Assembly (NCBI GenBank): GCA_025765615.1
Contig: JAIVFJ010000005.1
Coordinates: forward strand, 186,001-250,000
Length of the DNA: 64,000 nucleotides
Origin: Zopfochytrium polystomum
Taxonomy: Eukaryota > Chytridiomycota > Chytridiomycetes > Chytridiales > Chytridiaceae
Direction: 5' to 3'
Below the pieces are notes generated by a model that ran no database searches, had not been told where the DNA came from, and saw only the letters and a program-made list of their open reading frames with translations. The position numbers and the translations under genes were made by a program. Every line of letters starts with the position of its first letter. Position 1 is the stretch's first letter. Shown piece by piece: positions 1-10,990 of the stretch.

Positions 1-1
1 C

Positions 2-653
2 CCTCCTCAAACCAAGCCACTCGAGACAAAAGAAATCGAGAAAGTTGCAACTGCCGTGTTGTCGACAACCGCCAAAGCGGCTGCCCGCGCCAGAAAAGCT
101 GCGAAAGACGGCGAGGCGATGGAAACAGATAAAGAACCGCCCAGCGCCACTGAAGCAGCACCGCCAGCAGGAACAGAGTTGACTGCGGTCACAGAAGAGA
201 AGAAGGTTTGAAAATGACCTCCCCGATCCGACTAATGTATGATATCTCATTAAGGATGACAACGCCGAGAAGAAGAAAAAGAAGGAGCCAAACTTCGAGG
301 TTCTGGAGAACCTCTCGCGTGTTGTGCCAGCCCAACTGAAGTATATCAAATTCCGTGATAACTCGCGGTATGTTCCTGTGAAGAAGGCCTTCACGGGTGG
401 AATCGTAATGCTGAACGACAAGCGACCTTCGGAGCCAGTGGAACTGGTTGCCTCCCACAGCGGTGAGTCGAGTGGTTGGCACGCTGTACTTTTCGGCAAG
501 CTGCGTATCCCTGCTGACTACAATTTTCTCTGTGGCTTCCCAGCACGCGCGTCCTCAACAGCGAACGCTGTCACCACCGGGGCTGCCGTCAGCACTCCCA
601 CTGCAACTGCAGGGACTGCGGCAGGCGAATCAGCTGCCATGGACACAGCTTGA
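2..653 (+). CDS. RPN2: 26S proteasome regulatory subunit RPN2 (PSMD1), C-terminal part
   Basis: This is the C-terminal end of the large non-ATPase scaffold subunit of the 19S regulatory particle (base), which helps recruit ubiquitin receptors. The gene starts before the window. Three exons fit: 2-205, 255-462 and 544-653 (stop TGA at 651). Introns of 49 and 81 nt have GT-AG ends. The visible 173 residues hold an Ala/Lys/Glu-rich linker, a Lys-rich stretch followed by PNFEVLENLSRVVPAQLKY, then NSRYVPVK and GGIVMLNDK. This order is typical of the RPN2 C-terminus. The tail after the second intron is a low-complexity Ala/Thr stretch, unlike the acidic tail I recall for animal PSMD1. I am confident of the family and less sure of the second intron, which is a multiple of three and could be retained. 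Confidence 0.9.
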
Positions 654-1977
654 TCAACTGCACCGCAAACAGATATAATAAAATAAAAATAAAAAAAAAA
701 CAAACAGTCCGAGGGAAAACTGAAGGTGTGCGCGAGTGTTGGGTTTGGTTTGTGTGGCCGTCAATGCGTTGAACCTGTGCTAACAGAGAGACCAGGCAGA
801 TCAAAAATGTATGTATTCTCCCGTCTTTAGAGAGTGAAGGTGCAATGCTGCGGCGAGGCACTCAGTATGAGCAATGCTTGCTCACCCAGTGGCAGTCACC
901 CAGGTTAAGGTCCATCTCGTACCTCTTTCCACAAACTAGGCAGATCCGCCAAACCGTTGCATTGCTTGCCGTTGACGCGTTGCACACAAGTGTCAAGCAG
1001 GATAGAACATAGCAGTGTTTGAGTGGAGGACCAATTCTCCCTCCGTCTCACACACACGAGTTGGTATATAGAAACGAGAGTGTCAGGGAAGAAACGAAAA
1101 TCACTGACACCAGCGGCTGAGGTGTGTGCACGTTCCACAGTTTGCTTCAAAGTCCATGAGTTCCTCAATGAAGGAAGTCATCTCGGTGGTTTCGTAGATT
1201 GGCAGAAGCTCGTCTGAGGTTTTTTCGGTGGTGCGAAAAATTTACGGTTCTTTGCCGTTGAGACCGTCGGGTGCCCAAAGCAACTCTGCCGCTCCCACCA
1301 TATTTCTTAAGCCACTTTTAGCTCTCTCAAGTCGACTTTGCCTTGCCTTTCCCTTGAGCTGGTTGGGTGGCGTTGGGTGTTGCAGTCGTGTTTTTTTTTT
1401 TTTTTTTTTTTTTTTTTCTTTTTCCTGGGGCATTTCGTTAGGAGTATGCTCAACCCATTTCCGAGTATGCTCAACCCTTTCCCATGTAATGTATCTTCCA
1501 CTGCACATTCTGCCCTGGCTGATAGGCTTGTCGCCTGTTTTGGCCAAGCCCAAGAGCCTCCCACAATGGAGATTCGGAACATCAATCTGCCACAGCCGTT
1601 TGCCGTAACCCCTGTCCTCACCAACGGCGTTGGGCACAACTCGGCCCTTGCTATTGGTACCGTGTCCTTCAAATTGCGTTTTCCTGCCCGTTCGTTTTTT
1701 CCACCTTGGACAGGCCCAAACGCTAAATTAAAAAAATATAAAAAAAAACTGGGACTATATACCGAGTGAGATCTTCCTTTTTTTTTTTTTGTTTAGTAAT
1801 AATAGCAAATGAAAGCGGGGCGCGGGGGGAAAGCAACTTCGAGTAAAAAGAGCTCGCTATCCACCACCGCCAAAGCAAATCGTTAACCAAAACGAAAGAC
1901 TATGTAGGATCCCTAAGACGTAACATGTGAACACCTACTACGCGCTCCCTCCTCCCAAACAAAAATAAACGAAACGA
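654..1977. other. Intergenic, convergent 3' ends
   Basis: This lies between the RPN2 stop and the stop of the minus-strand RhoGAP gene. No convincing gene is seen. It holds a 27-nt T run at 1391-1417 and a tandem direct repeat of the 15-mer gagtatgctcaaccc (about 1442 and 1464). A/T-rich stretches at 1730-1800 probably include the 3' processing signals of both genes. Confidence 0.6.
1391..1417 (+). repeat. Poly-T tract (27 nt)
   Basis: An uninterrupted T run in the RPN2 3' flank, the first of many homopolymer tracts over 20 nt in non-coding DNA of this window. Confidence 0.95.
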
Positions 1978-4900
1978 CTATGCGTTCTCCTTCCAGACAG
2001 CGTCGTCATTGTACTCAAACTCGACCGTCACCGCCGCGGACCGACCGCCACTACGCTCGGTCCTCTCGTCCGCCAGCGCCAGGACGGACCTCTCCTCCTT
2101 CGGGGGCGGCGGCGGCAGCCGCTTGCCGACGCCGACGCCGACACCGACGCCATCGTCGTCGGGCTCCGCCGCCTGCATCTCCACGTACTTTTTGGCGGCG
2201 CCGCCGCCTCCGGCCGCGGCGGCCGCCCACGGGAACCACCCGCCGCCCGTGGACGGCGCCGCCGTCGTCTTGGGTGGCCGCTCGGAGCCGCCGCCGCCGC
2301 CGCCGCCAAACATGCCGGAGCGCGCGCCCGCGTCCTCGTCGAGGTTCGCCTCCTTCGAGACGCGCGGCAGCCCCGCCGCGTACGCCTCGCCGTCGCTGCT
2401 TTCCCCGTCGTCGTCGTCGTCGTCGTCGCCGCCACCGCCGCTGCGGCGTCCCGCCTCGAGCGACACGAGGCGCCCCGTCGGCAGCGTCGTCGCGCCCGCC
2501 GCAAGCTGCTGCTGCTGCTGCTGCGCGGCGGCGGCGGTCGTGGCGGCTGTGGCGGCCGCGGCCTTCATGCGGAGCTCGGCGAGGCTGGCGACGCGGCTCG
2601 CGCGCTTGCGCGACTCGGCCAGAACCACGTCCTCCTCGTCGGCGCCGACGCCCCCTCCGCCGGCGACGCTGACGCCGCTCGTCCCAGCGCCGCCGCCGCC
2701 GCCCGATGCGGCGGACCCGAGCGCGTCCTCGCGCAGCCCGGGCCCGGACCCGCCGTCGTTCAGCATGTGGGCGCTGAGGTCGAACGGGCCGTCGTCGGAG
2801 GCGTCCCCGAGGATGGCGGGGAAGTGCAGGAAGAGGTCGCGCGTGAGTTTCCACGGATGCTCATCTGAGAGGGTTGCCCGAGTTTCCACCCGGGGACGAA
2901 GTACGATGGAAGATATGCTCCAAAGAAGCCGCTTGGACCAGTCATCGTTGGGATCCACTCGGATAAAGATCCTTTGTGGGCGGGAGACGAGGGGTGTATA
3001 GAAACGGGTGTTTGGTAAGAAAAAGTGTATGGGAGCAAAAAATATTCTTTGGTGTTCGACTTGACGGGCAAAACGCTCGATTGCAGCATATCCAACTTAC
3101 TGATGAAAGTAACCCGCAAAGAGACGCAGAGTTTCCAGGTTCGGTGGGGTCAAAGTTTTTATCATTGCTGCAATGGAGGCAAGCCGTCCCTCTTCGTCCT
3201 GATTGGACGGATCTGCTTGCGCGGAAGTAGTAAATGCGGAAGAAATCTGTTAGCGCCACAAAGTACGCGACAATCAACTACTGAGCTGCTCACTCACCTT
3301 CGCTGTACAAGAGCTTCAGCGTGTCGTAAAGCTCACTGCTGACCAAGCTGAACGGGGCTTCCACAAAAAAGAGTCGCAAAACGCCCGCAATAACCGACGG
3401 CGCATATCGCCTCAGCTTACTCGCTTTGATGCTAAATCCATCGAGTTTGTTCATCTCGTGCCGCAGGAACTGAACACTGGTCATGTCGTTATTGGGGAGT
3501 AACCAGGCATCGCAGGCGGCAAACGCAGACTCGGGCGAGACGGTCCACGTCGTTTTGCGCGTCGTCGCGTTTGCGGCGTCGGTTGCGGGTACGTTTGCGG
3601 CGGTGGCGGCGCCGTCAGAAGCCTGCGGAGCTGCAGCAGTCGAGCCATCCGCCGCCGCGCCGTCGACCGAGTCGTCGGTGCCGATCAAGTTTGCTACAGC
3701 GACCGCGCTAGTCACCGACGAAGGGGCGGCAGGGGCGTCTGCGTCCTGCGGCGGCAGAGAGATCAACTGCTCGATGAGGACGCCCATACAGCGGCGAACG
3801 ACCAAGGGAACGTTTGACCCGCTCGCGATTGCGAGCTCGTCGAAGCTGATGCCAAACGACTGGTGCGGGGAGCGGCCGCCCCCGAAGCTCTCAAACACAA
3901 AGGGTGGTGTGCGGCCGTGTCCGGTGCGGTATCGCGTCGCAATGTGCTGAACTCCAAAGATGGGCCGCGGGCACTCGAGGAACTGGAAGCTGTACGTTTC
4001 GCCGTTAATGTCCTTCGATTCCTCGGGAGGGTGGCGCGGGGCCCACATATCGGCGATCTCGGTGACGGCAGACATTTCGATGGACTCAAAGGCCTCCAGG
4101 ACTTCGTTTGCAATGAGAAGGCGGTTCGACTCGGCTTCTTGCGCCGTGGTCAAATAAGAGGAGACGACGAGCTCGAGAGAAGCGCGGGCGTGCTCCGAGT
4201 TGGTCACTGCCTCCTTGTAGGCCATCTTGGCCAGCTCGGCCTCCTTTCGAGCTTTCACTGCCGGCGGCTCGCCCGACCGTAGCATGGCCCGCCCGCCGAA
4301 TGAGTAAGGCAACGTCCCAGAAAACCGACCGTCCCCGCCGCCCACAACCGGAGTGATCAGCCGCCGCAGAACGAGCTCTTGGCAGAGAGCACGAATGTCA
4401 GGACGAGGGGAATTGGGAAAGCGGGACTGGATGACGATGACGGCGTCGTCGCCGAGGAAGCAGTTTTCAAACAGACCGACGGGGGTTAGAATCGAGTTGA
4501 GCTTGACTTCCTTCTTGAGAACGTTGACCATGTCGTGCAGCTCCTGGGCCGAAATGGAGCGGGAGCCAAACAGCACGGGTCCAAACGGCGGGGGGCGCAG
4601 CCTCGCTTCGTTCTCGGCCCGATTCTTCTCGTCCTCGTCCATGGCGATCTGGGTCAGGCTGTGGTACTGGTGGCGAAGCCCTTCGATCTCTGCCGAGACC
4701 CGTGCCAGCTCACGTGCGGCGGCGTCAACCTCGGCTTTTCTTTTTCCCATGGCTCGGCGGTATTGGTCGACGTAGCCGGTCAGCGGCGACAGCACCGAAA
4801 GGGTGAGAGCGTCGGCATGGCGACGGTGTATGGCGGCCATGGCCATCATTTGCTCGCGGAGGGTTCGGATGACGGGGCTCAGGGACGATGCGTCGTCGGT

Positions 4901-5812
4901 TCGACCGTTCGCCCCGACGACCGAGAGGTTGGCAGCGTCAGACTCCAACGCGCGCTGGCCCGCACCGCCCCGTACTTTCGAGAGATTTGCCGACAGGGAG
5001 TTGGAGTCCCTCGGGGCTGCGATGGGAAGGGTTGGCGAGTCGGACAGCGTGCTGCGAGCCACGGACACCGAGTTGGCCATGATGTTGGCGCTGGCTTCCC
5101 TTACCGTCTCGACCGTAGAGGAAGCGATCTCGACCGTTGTGCTCTTGATGGCGTTTGCAAACTCCTTGAAACCGCTAAAGAGGCCGCCGGACGACACGGG
5201 CGTGGAGCCGACGCTGGTGACGCCATTACCGGTCGACAGGAAGGAGGTCTTTTTGCCAAGACCCAAGGCACGTGAGTTGGTGGCGCCGGACAGAAAGCCG
5301 GAGGACGACAGGGAAGACAGTGGCGAGGACGACGACGAGGAGGGGTTTCCCGAGAGGCGCGCCATATCGGCAAACTTGGAGGCAGCCGTCTCTTCGATGG
5401 CGACCCGCACGCGAACGAGGGCGATCAAGTCCTCTGCTTCTCGTATGTGCCGAGTGACGACCTCGTGGAGGACGCGGACGCCCTCGGTAGGGTCGCCCGA
5501 GGAGCCCCAAAAGACATCCTCGAAACGGATCAAGCCCTGATGGAGCAGCTTTGCTCTATTTTTCGAATCCATCCCGCTGGATGAGGAGGAGGAGGCGGCG
5601 GCGGCGGTGGTGGGAAGGGGCAGGACGGTTGGAGGAGGAGGAGGAGACTGGTGGTTGTGGTTGTGGTTGTGGTTGGATGATGATGGTGGCGACTGGTTGC
5701 GGGGGGCGCTGCCTGTTGTTGCGTCACTGGGGGGGGGCGGCGGCGGCGGCGGCGCCGGCGCCGGCGAGGCCGAGGAAGGGGACGAGGCGGCGGCGACTGC
5801 AGCCGGCGCCAT
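1978..5812 (-). CDS. F-BAR / DEP / RhoGAP domain protein (Rgd2-like)
   Basis: Likely a membrane-binding GTPase-activating protein for Rho-type GTPases, acting at the plasma membrane in polarity or cytokinesis. Exons are 5812-3298, 3167-3101 and 2971-1978, giving 1191 aa. Residues 1-80 are Ala/Pro/Ser/His low complexity, so a second possible start is Met81 (position 5572), just before the F-BAR (FCH) domain that opens KLLHQGLIRFEDVFW. A DEP-like segment lies near residues 440-540 (DDAVIVIQSRFP). The RhoGAP fold begins near residue 670 (VPLVVRRCMGVLIEQ), is split by an Ala/Ser-rich insert of about 75 residues, and continues through VIAGVLRLFFVEAP and LTPPNLETLRLFAGYFH across both introns. The last 280 residues are Gly/Asp/Gln homopolymers. 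The usual GIYRxSG arginine-finger motif is not seen. The domain order matches fungal Rgd2-type proteins; I give no symbol because paralogues are similar. Confidence 0.85.
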
Positions 5813-5822
5813 GTCTGTCTGG

Positions 5823-5858
<36 letters not shown>

Positions 5859-5925
5859 TTCTTTCTTGTTCTGGAGGGTGGAACGAGGCCAAGACAAGAA
5901 AGACAAAAAAGTGTGAGAGAGAGTG

Positions 5926-5965
<40 letters not shown>

Positions 5966-6242
5966 CAGCTCCGTCCCGTCCGCGTCGTATCAACGTCTTG
6001 CGCATGTATTATGTATGGGTGAGGGGGATCACGGCCGCTTCTTGGCCGCCGCCGCCGCCGCCGCCCCGCCTCCAAACAGCCCAAACACCCGCCGCGTCGC
6101 ATCGCGCACCGGCACAACGAATCGCCTGGGTGTGTGTGTGTGTGTTTTTGGTTTGGTTTGGTTTCCCCCGCGTTTTTTTTTTTTTTTTTTTTTTTTAACG
6201 TTTTCGTTTTCGAGGGATGGGGGCGGCGGGGTGGTTTTTTAA

Positions 6243-6273
<31 letters not shown>

Positions 6274-6388
6274 CGCGCGTGCGGGCGCGACGACTCATCA
6301 GTCAGGGAATGCAACACACACCCAGAACCTTATCTTGGAAGAAGAATGAAAAAAAAAAAAAAAAATGAAAAAAAAAGCGGGGGAAGGG
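5813..6388. repeat. Microsatellite-rich upstream region
   Basis: This is the 5' flank of the RhoGAP gene and the 3' flank of the next gene, with no coding sequence recognised. It holds a (TCTG)n tract at about 5814-5857, (GA)n at 5914-5962, a T run at 6173-6196, (GT)n at 6243-6270 and A runs at 6347-6372. The tetranucleotide tract abuts the proposed start codon at 5812. Confidence 0.8.
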
Positions 6389-6997
6389 TTACAATCCAAA
6401 CCTCGCAAACCACGGCGTGAGCGCCAGCGACGCGGCGACGCGCACCGGCAGCAGCACCTTGACGACCGCGTACGCCGTGGCCAGGTCCAGCACGACGCGC
6501 GCGCCCGCGCCGAGCTTTTGTTTCAGCGCGAGGTGCTCGTGGTCGTCGTCGGCGACGACGTTGACCGCCGTGGAGTGATCACGCGCAGGATGCGCAGGAG
6601 CAGTGGACTGCTGCTCCTGCTGCTTCTGCTCCTCTTGAGAACTCGTCACCGCCGTCTGCGGCGAGACAGTCTCGCCGCCGCCGCCGCCGCCGCCGCCCGC
6701 CTTGATCCCGATCCCGATCCCGATCCCGATCTCGCGCCGCCCGGCGTCAAACTCGTCGGCCGTCATCCAGCCAAAGCGCAGCATGACGCGCCTCATGCGG
6801 CGGGCGCCCTCGTCCAGGACGCCGTCCGGTAGCAGGGCCGGCAGCGGCAGCTGCGCGCCCGTCGCGGACAGCGCGTAGTACACGATGGGCAAGGGAACCA
6901 CCGCCGTCAGCTCGTGCAGCACCAGGAACGACGTCAGGTGCGACGCCGGAGCGCTGCGCAGCTGCCCGGCGTACTTGTGCCACCACTTGGCGGCCAT
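6389..6997 (-). CDS. FLILHELTA-family fungal mitochondrial protein (Mrx11-like)
   Basis: This predicted 202-aa protein has the motif FLVLHELTAVVPLPIVYY at residues 24-41, the signature of a conserved fungal family of unknown biochemical function (Pfam FLILHELTA). The yeast member is Mrx11, associated with the mitochondrial organising network. The conserved C-terminal block reads DLATAYAVVKVLLPVRVAAS followed by TPWFARFGL, a likely membrane segment. Between them are a Gly run and an (Ile-Gly)n stretch coded by gatccc hexamer repeats at about 6704-6733. I start at the ATG at 6997. The sequence before it is A-rich on the coding strand and looks like leader or intron, so a short targeting-peptide exon upstream cannot be excluded. 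It lies 253 bp downstream of the complex I gene on the same strand. Confidence 0.85.
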   Translation of the reverse strand: MAAKWWHKYAGQLRSAPASHLTSFLVLHELTAVVPLPIVYYALSATGAQLPLPALLPDGVLDEGARRMRRVMLRFGWMTADEFDAGRREIGIGIGIGIKAGGGGGGGGETVSPQTAVTSSQEEQKQQEQQSTAPAHPARDHSTAVNVVADDDHEHLALKQKLGAGARVVLDLATAYAVVKVLLPVRVAASLALTPWFARFGL

Positions 6998-7249
6998 GTA
7001 TGTGGCTGATATTTGTTGATTGATTGATTGGTTTGTGGTTTGTTTTTTGGTGTTTGCTGTTTGTTGGTTGTTGTTTTTTTTTTTTTTTTTTGTTTTTTTT
7101 TTTTTGTTTTCTTTTCTTCGTCGTTTCTTTTCCTTCCTTCTCCAGCGCACAAAGAGATCCAAAAGAGGGGAAAGGAAAAAAGAAGAAAAAAAAATGCAAC
7201 CATTCAGCAAAGGCGTGTGTATTTTTCATTCACGGCCGTCTTTTCTTTT

Positions 7250-9349
7250 TTAACGATCGACCTCGCCTTAGCCGCGCACACGAAACAAGCGTGAGGAGGA
7301 AAAAGAACAAACAAGTCAGTCTTTATCGACAAGAACGGGAAACAATTCAATTCGAAACGATAAGGAAAAAAAAAAGAAAAAGCACACAGCAACTCACCGA
7401 ACACGATATCGCACGTGCCAATAATGGCGACGACGTCGGGCAAAAAGTGGTTCTTGGTGAGCGCGTCGATCGCGCTGAGGTGCGAGAACCCGGGCGCCCG
7501 AATCTTGCAGCGGTACGGGCGGCTGGAACCGTCAGACACCAGGTACACGCCAAACTCGCCCTTGGGCGCTTCAATGGCCGTGTACGTCTACGGACGGACA
7601 CGGGCGCGTGAGCAAATCGTCGGCAAAAAAAAAAGGAGGGGGGGACAAGAACAAAAAAAAAAAAAAAGGTGAGCTCTTCGCGCAAACCAAAAAAAAAAAA
7701 AAAAAAAAAATTAAAATAAAAAATCGAGACGAGCAAAAAGACGCACCTCGCCGGGCGGCACTGAATATCCCTCAGAGTAAAGCTTAAAGTGGTGGATAAG
7801 AGCCTCCATCGACTCTTTCATGGACGCTCGCGGGGGCGGCACAATCTTGTAATCGTCAACCTTGATGGGGCCTTCCGGCATCTGCGCCAAGCACTGCGAA
7901 ATGATGCGCACAGACTGCCTCATTTCCTCGACGCGGCACAGGTACCGGTCGTAGCAATCGCCGTTGACGCCGATGGGGACGTCAAACTCGACCTTGTCGT
8001 ACGCGTCGTACGGCTGCGTCTTGCGCAGATCCCACGCGACGCCCGAGCCGCGCAGCATGACGCCGGTCATGGAGGCGTCGAGCGCCTGCTGCATTGTCAC
8101 TTTGCCGATTCCGATCGTCCGGTTCAACCAGATGCGGTTCTGCGACAGGCACTCCTCGAGCTGGTCGATCGACTGGTTGTAGGTGAGCGCAAACTTGTAA
8201 ATGTCCTCCATCAAGCCAATCGGCATGTCGAGCGTCACTCCGCCTGGGCGGACGTAGGCGGCGTGCATGCGGGCGCCCGAAACGCGCTCGTAAAACTCCA
8301 TGAGGCGCTCGCGCTCTTCAAACATCCACAGGAAGGGAGTGAGTGCACCAACATCCATGGCGTGGGTCGTGACGGCCATGATATGGTTGATGATGCGGGT
8401 GATCTCGCCAAAGAGCGTGCGGATGTACTTGGCGCGAAGAGGGATATCAATGTTGAGAAGTTTCTCAACCGCAAGGGAGTAGGCCTTTTTGCAACAGAAA
8501 ATAGGGAGGTTGCAAGTCAAATCAGTTGAAAGGATCTCAAGCGGTCGATCCCCCTCCGTACAGCCCACAAACCTGCTCATTGCACATCATGGAGCAGTAG
8601 TCCAGACGGTCAAAGTAAGGCAGAGCCTGCGTGTAAGTTTTGTACTCGATCAGCTTTTCCGTCCCGCGATGCAAAAGTCCAATGTGTGCGTCCGCGCGCA
8701 CGACAGTTTCTCCGCGTAGTTCCAAAATCAGACGAAGCACACCGTGTGCGGCGGGGTGCTGCGGACCAAAGTTGACGGAGAAAGTCTCAACGTCTGGGTC
8801 GTTGCCGTCTTCGAGGACGACATCTGCGGCGATCGCCGAAAAAAAAGTGTGAGGGGTGAGTGGAAGGCGGACAAGAAAAGGTGGGCTCCGACGACACTCA
8901 ACTGACGGTCTCCGTGGCGTGTCGAACTTTGGGAGGAACAAACCACGCCTTTGTAATGACAAAGGCATCCGCGGGGACGGTCTTCCTTGGGAGAGACTTG
9001 AGCTGGACTGTTCCGCAACAAAGGAGATCGGGAACGGAGGAGGTGGAGGGTTAAAGGGGATCGTTCGCCGCATCGTTTGCGATTTGCCGAAAGAGAATGA
9101 CACGGAGGCGCCAATTCTCTCCTCACCAGATCTGGTCTGGCCCACCGATCTCAACGGGCCGAGAGGGACCGGCGAGGACGCGATGGAGGCACGGTGGCGG
9201 AGCAGTGCGCAGGACGTCGACGACGAGGACGAGGGGGAGGATGGCGAGGCCGAAGCCGAGACGGAGAGGGCGCGACGCAGGAGGGGCGCCGCCGCGGCTG
9301 CCCGCGCTCCCGAAGCAGCCGACGGGACGGCGAAGAGCAGGCGGACCAT
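7250..9349 (-). CDS. NDUFS2: NADH:ubiquinone oxidoreductase 49-kDa subunit (NDUFS2), mitochondrial
   Basis: Core subunit of respiratory complex I in the mitochondrial inner membrane; it forms the quinone-binding poc­ket with PSST. Exons are 9349-9127, 8823-8573, 8484-7747, 7587-7398 and 7266-7250, giving 472 aa. The N-terminus ([20 protein letters not shown]) is rich in Arg/Ala/Ser with no acidic residue, as in a mitochondrial presequence. Family motifs follow in order: [77 protein letters not shown] and the C-terminus DIVFGEVDR. The final exon is only 17 nt and carries the last five codons and the stop. The first intron (303 nt) is a multiple of three and has no in-frame stop. The family identity is certain; the first intron is inferred from lack of conservation and good splice ends. 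Confidence 0.95.
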
Positions 9350-9579
9350 TTCTTCTTTTCTTGTTCTTGTTCTTCTTCTTCTTCTTCTTTTGTCTCTGCT
9401 CTGCTTTTCACCGCCGCCACAACCTCACCAACCTCCAATCGCTGCTACTCTCAGTTCTCAGCAGTCTAACCCCTCCCCCCCCCCCCCCCCCCTGCGCCCG
9501 AACAATTGTTCGACGCCGTCGCCAGCTGAGCACCCCACGCGCTCGCGCAAGCATTTTGTATTGGTCCTTCTCATCGACT

Positions 9580-10816
9580 TCACCCGCCAGTCATTTTCTC
9601 CACTATTCTTACAAACAGAGTGTCCAACAAATCCTCAACGCCTTCGCCCGTACACGCCGACGCCTCAAAGTATCTGCACCAAGCAAGAGGAAGCAGAAGA
9701 AATCAGATTATACACGTACATTTTTTTTTGTGTGAAATTTGCTTCAATTCGTTCCAAACACGAGAAAGAGTGAACTCACGTTGCTTTGATTTTCGCAGCA
9801 AATGCTTCTCCATCCTTTGTGGACACTACTCGATTTGCCAGGTCCGTCTTGACGAAACCGAGCAACAACGGGTAATCAATGAGGGGCGATTCTGGGGAGG
9901 TGGAAGAGACAGTTTGCCCCACCTTGTTACCGACCAAAAACATGATAACGTCCGTCGTGCAGAAATTCGCGAGCTCGCTCGTCCAGCGATCGAGGTTCTC
10001 AAATGACTTGCGCGACGTTACGTCAAAGACGAGTATCGCCTAGCGGTGAGGGGCGAAGCGAGTTGGCAAATGGATTGGTGACAAACGAACGAGAAGGACG
10101 CATCGCGTCAAGACTACGAGTTAGTTTTGCAGGGTATTGGGGGTATAGTTGGACAAAGAAACCAATGTGTCCGAAACCAACCTTCGCCTCCTCCACTTCC
10201 CCCCCCCCCCCCCCCCCCCCCCCCCGCAAAGGACGAAAACTGCCACTCACGAACCCCGTGTGTGTCCTTGTAAAATTCGTTCCGGATTTCAAAGTAGACG
10301 GGGTCCCCCGCAACATCCCAAAAGTTGACCTTGACTAATTTGTCGAGGTATCAATACGGGAAGGAGGAGGTGTGGGGGGAGGGGTTCAGGATAAATTCCT
10401 CGCCCAAGGGATTTTGTGGTACTCGACAGGGGCCTACCTTCTTTTTCGTCGACAGCAATGGTCTTGACGCCGTAGTCGATGCCGATGGTCGAAATGTACT
10501 CGGGGATAAACTGTCGGACAACAGCACGGCGTCGAAAAGCGGTGCAGAGGGAAAACAAACAAAGCGTTTGCCCGCGCCCAGGCGATGCGGAATCCGTCGG
10601 ATGAGGATGAAATGGGCGGGGTTAGTCTACCAAACCCGAAAAGAAAAAAATGAGGTATCGGAGGTTGGGTGAGGAAAACTCAACTCTACCCTCGCAGTAC
10701 CGCTTGATGATGCAGCTCTTGCCCACGCTGGGGTCGCCCATGCTGAGCACTTTGATCCGGGTGGCCGTCGACACCGTCTGGACCGGCCGACTGAGGTGCC
10801 CTATCTCGCGGTTCAT
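9580..10816 (-). CDS. RJL/RBJ-family small GTPase (DNAJC27-like, no J domain)
   Basis: A small GTPase of the RJL family, which animals fuse to a DnaJ domain as DNAJC27/RBJ. Six exons (10816-10685, 10510-10438, 10334-10255, 10039-9923, 9847-9780, 9673-9580) give 187 aa. The G1 loop is GDPSVGKS (residues 27-34), followed by CIIKRYCEGRF and STIGIDYGVK. G3 is DVAGDP rather than the Ras DxAGQE, and the RJL hallmark YFEIRNEFYKDTHG follows. G4 is GNKTDL and G5 is EASA. The protein ends at residue 187 with no J domain and no C-terminal prenylation cysteine. The family has been linked to flagellum-bearing lineages. The Met at 10816 is chosen over one at 10900 because conservation starts just after it. 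The exon 1 donor is GTTGAG. Confidence 0.9.
10199..10225 (+). repeat. Poly-C tract (27 nt)
   Basis: An uninterrupted run of 27 C on the + strand, lying inside intron 3 of the RJL GTPase gene. On the transcript it is a G run. A second, shorter C run is at about 9474-9493 in the 5' flank of the NDUFS2 gene. Confidence 0.95.
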
Positions 10817-10990
10817 TTTTGCTGTCGCGGGGGTTGTGTTGGCGTTTGCGACAATTCTTGGGAGAGGTATACAGAAATCGGCATGCAAAGGATGATCCAA
10901 TACACGGACGAGCCAAGAAAGAAACTGTATACAAAGACCTATTCACAGCGATGTCGTTGGTCGCGAAAAGATTACAACCCAATGTGTAAT

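Noticed and set aside
1228..1608. Plus-strand frame with a phenylalanine run
   Set aside because: The run is the T homopolymer at 1391-1417; no motif and no splice context.
2009..3001. Plus-strand open frame antisense to the RhoGAP tail
   Set aside because: Ser/Pro/Ala homopolymers are the mirror of the Gly/Asp/Ala codons of the real gene; frame continuity and splice sites support the minus strand.
7020..7210. N-terminal Lys/Asn/Gln-rich extension of the FLILHELTA protein
   Set aside because: Composition is that of an A/T homopolymer region, not of a mitochondrial presequence; the ATG at 6997 starts the ordered part.
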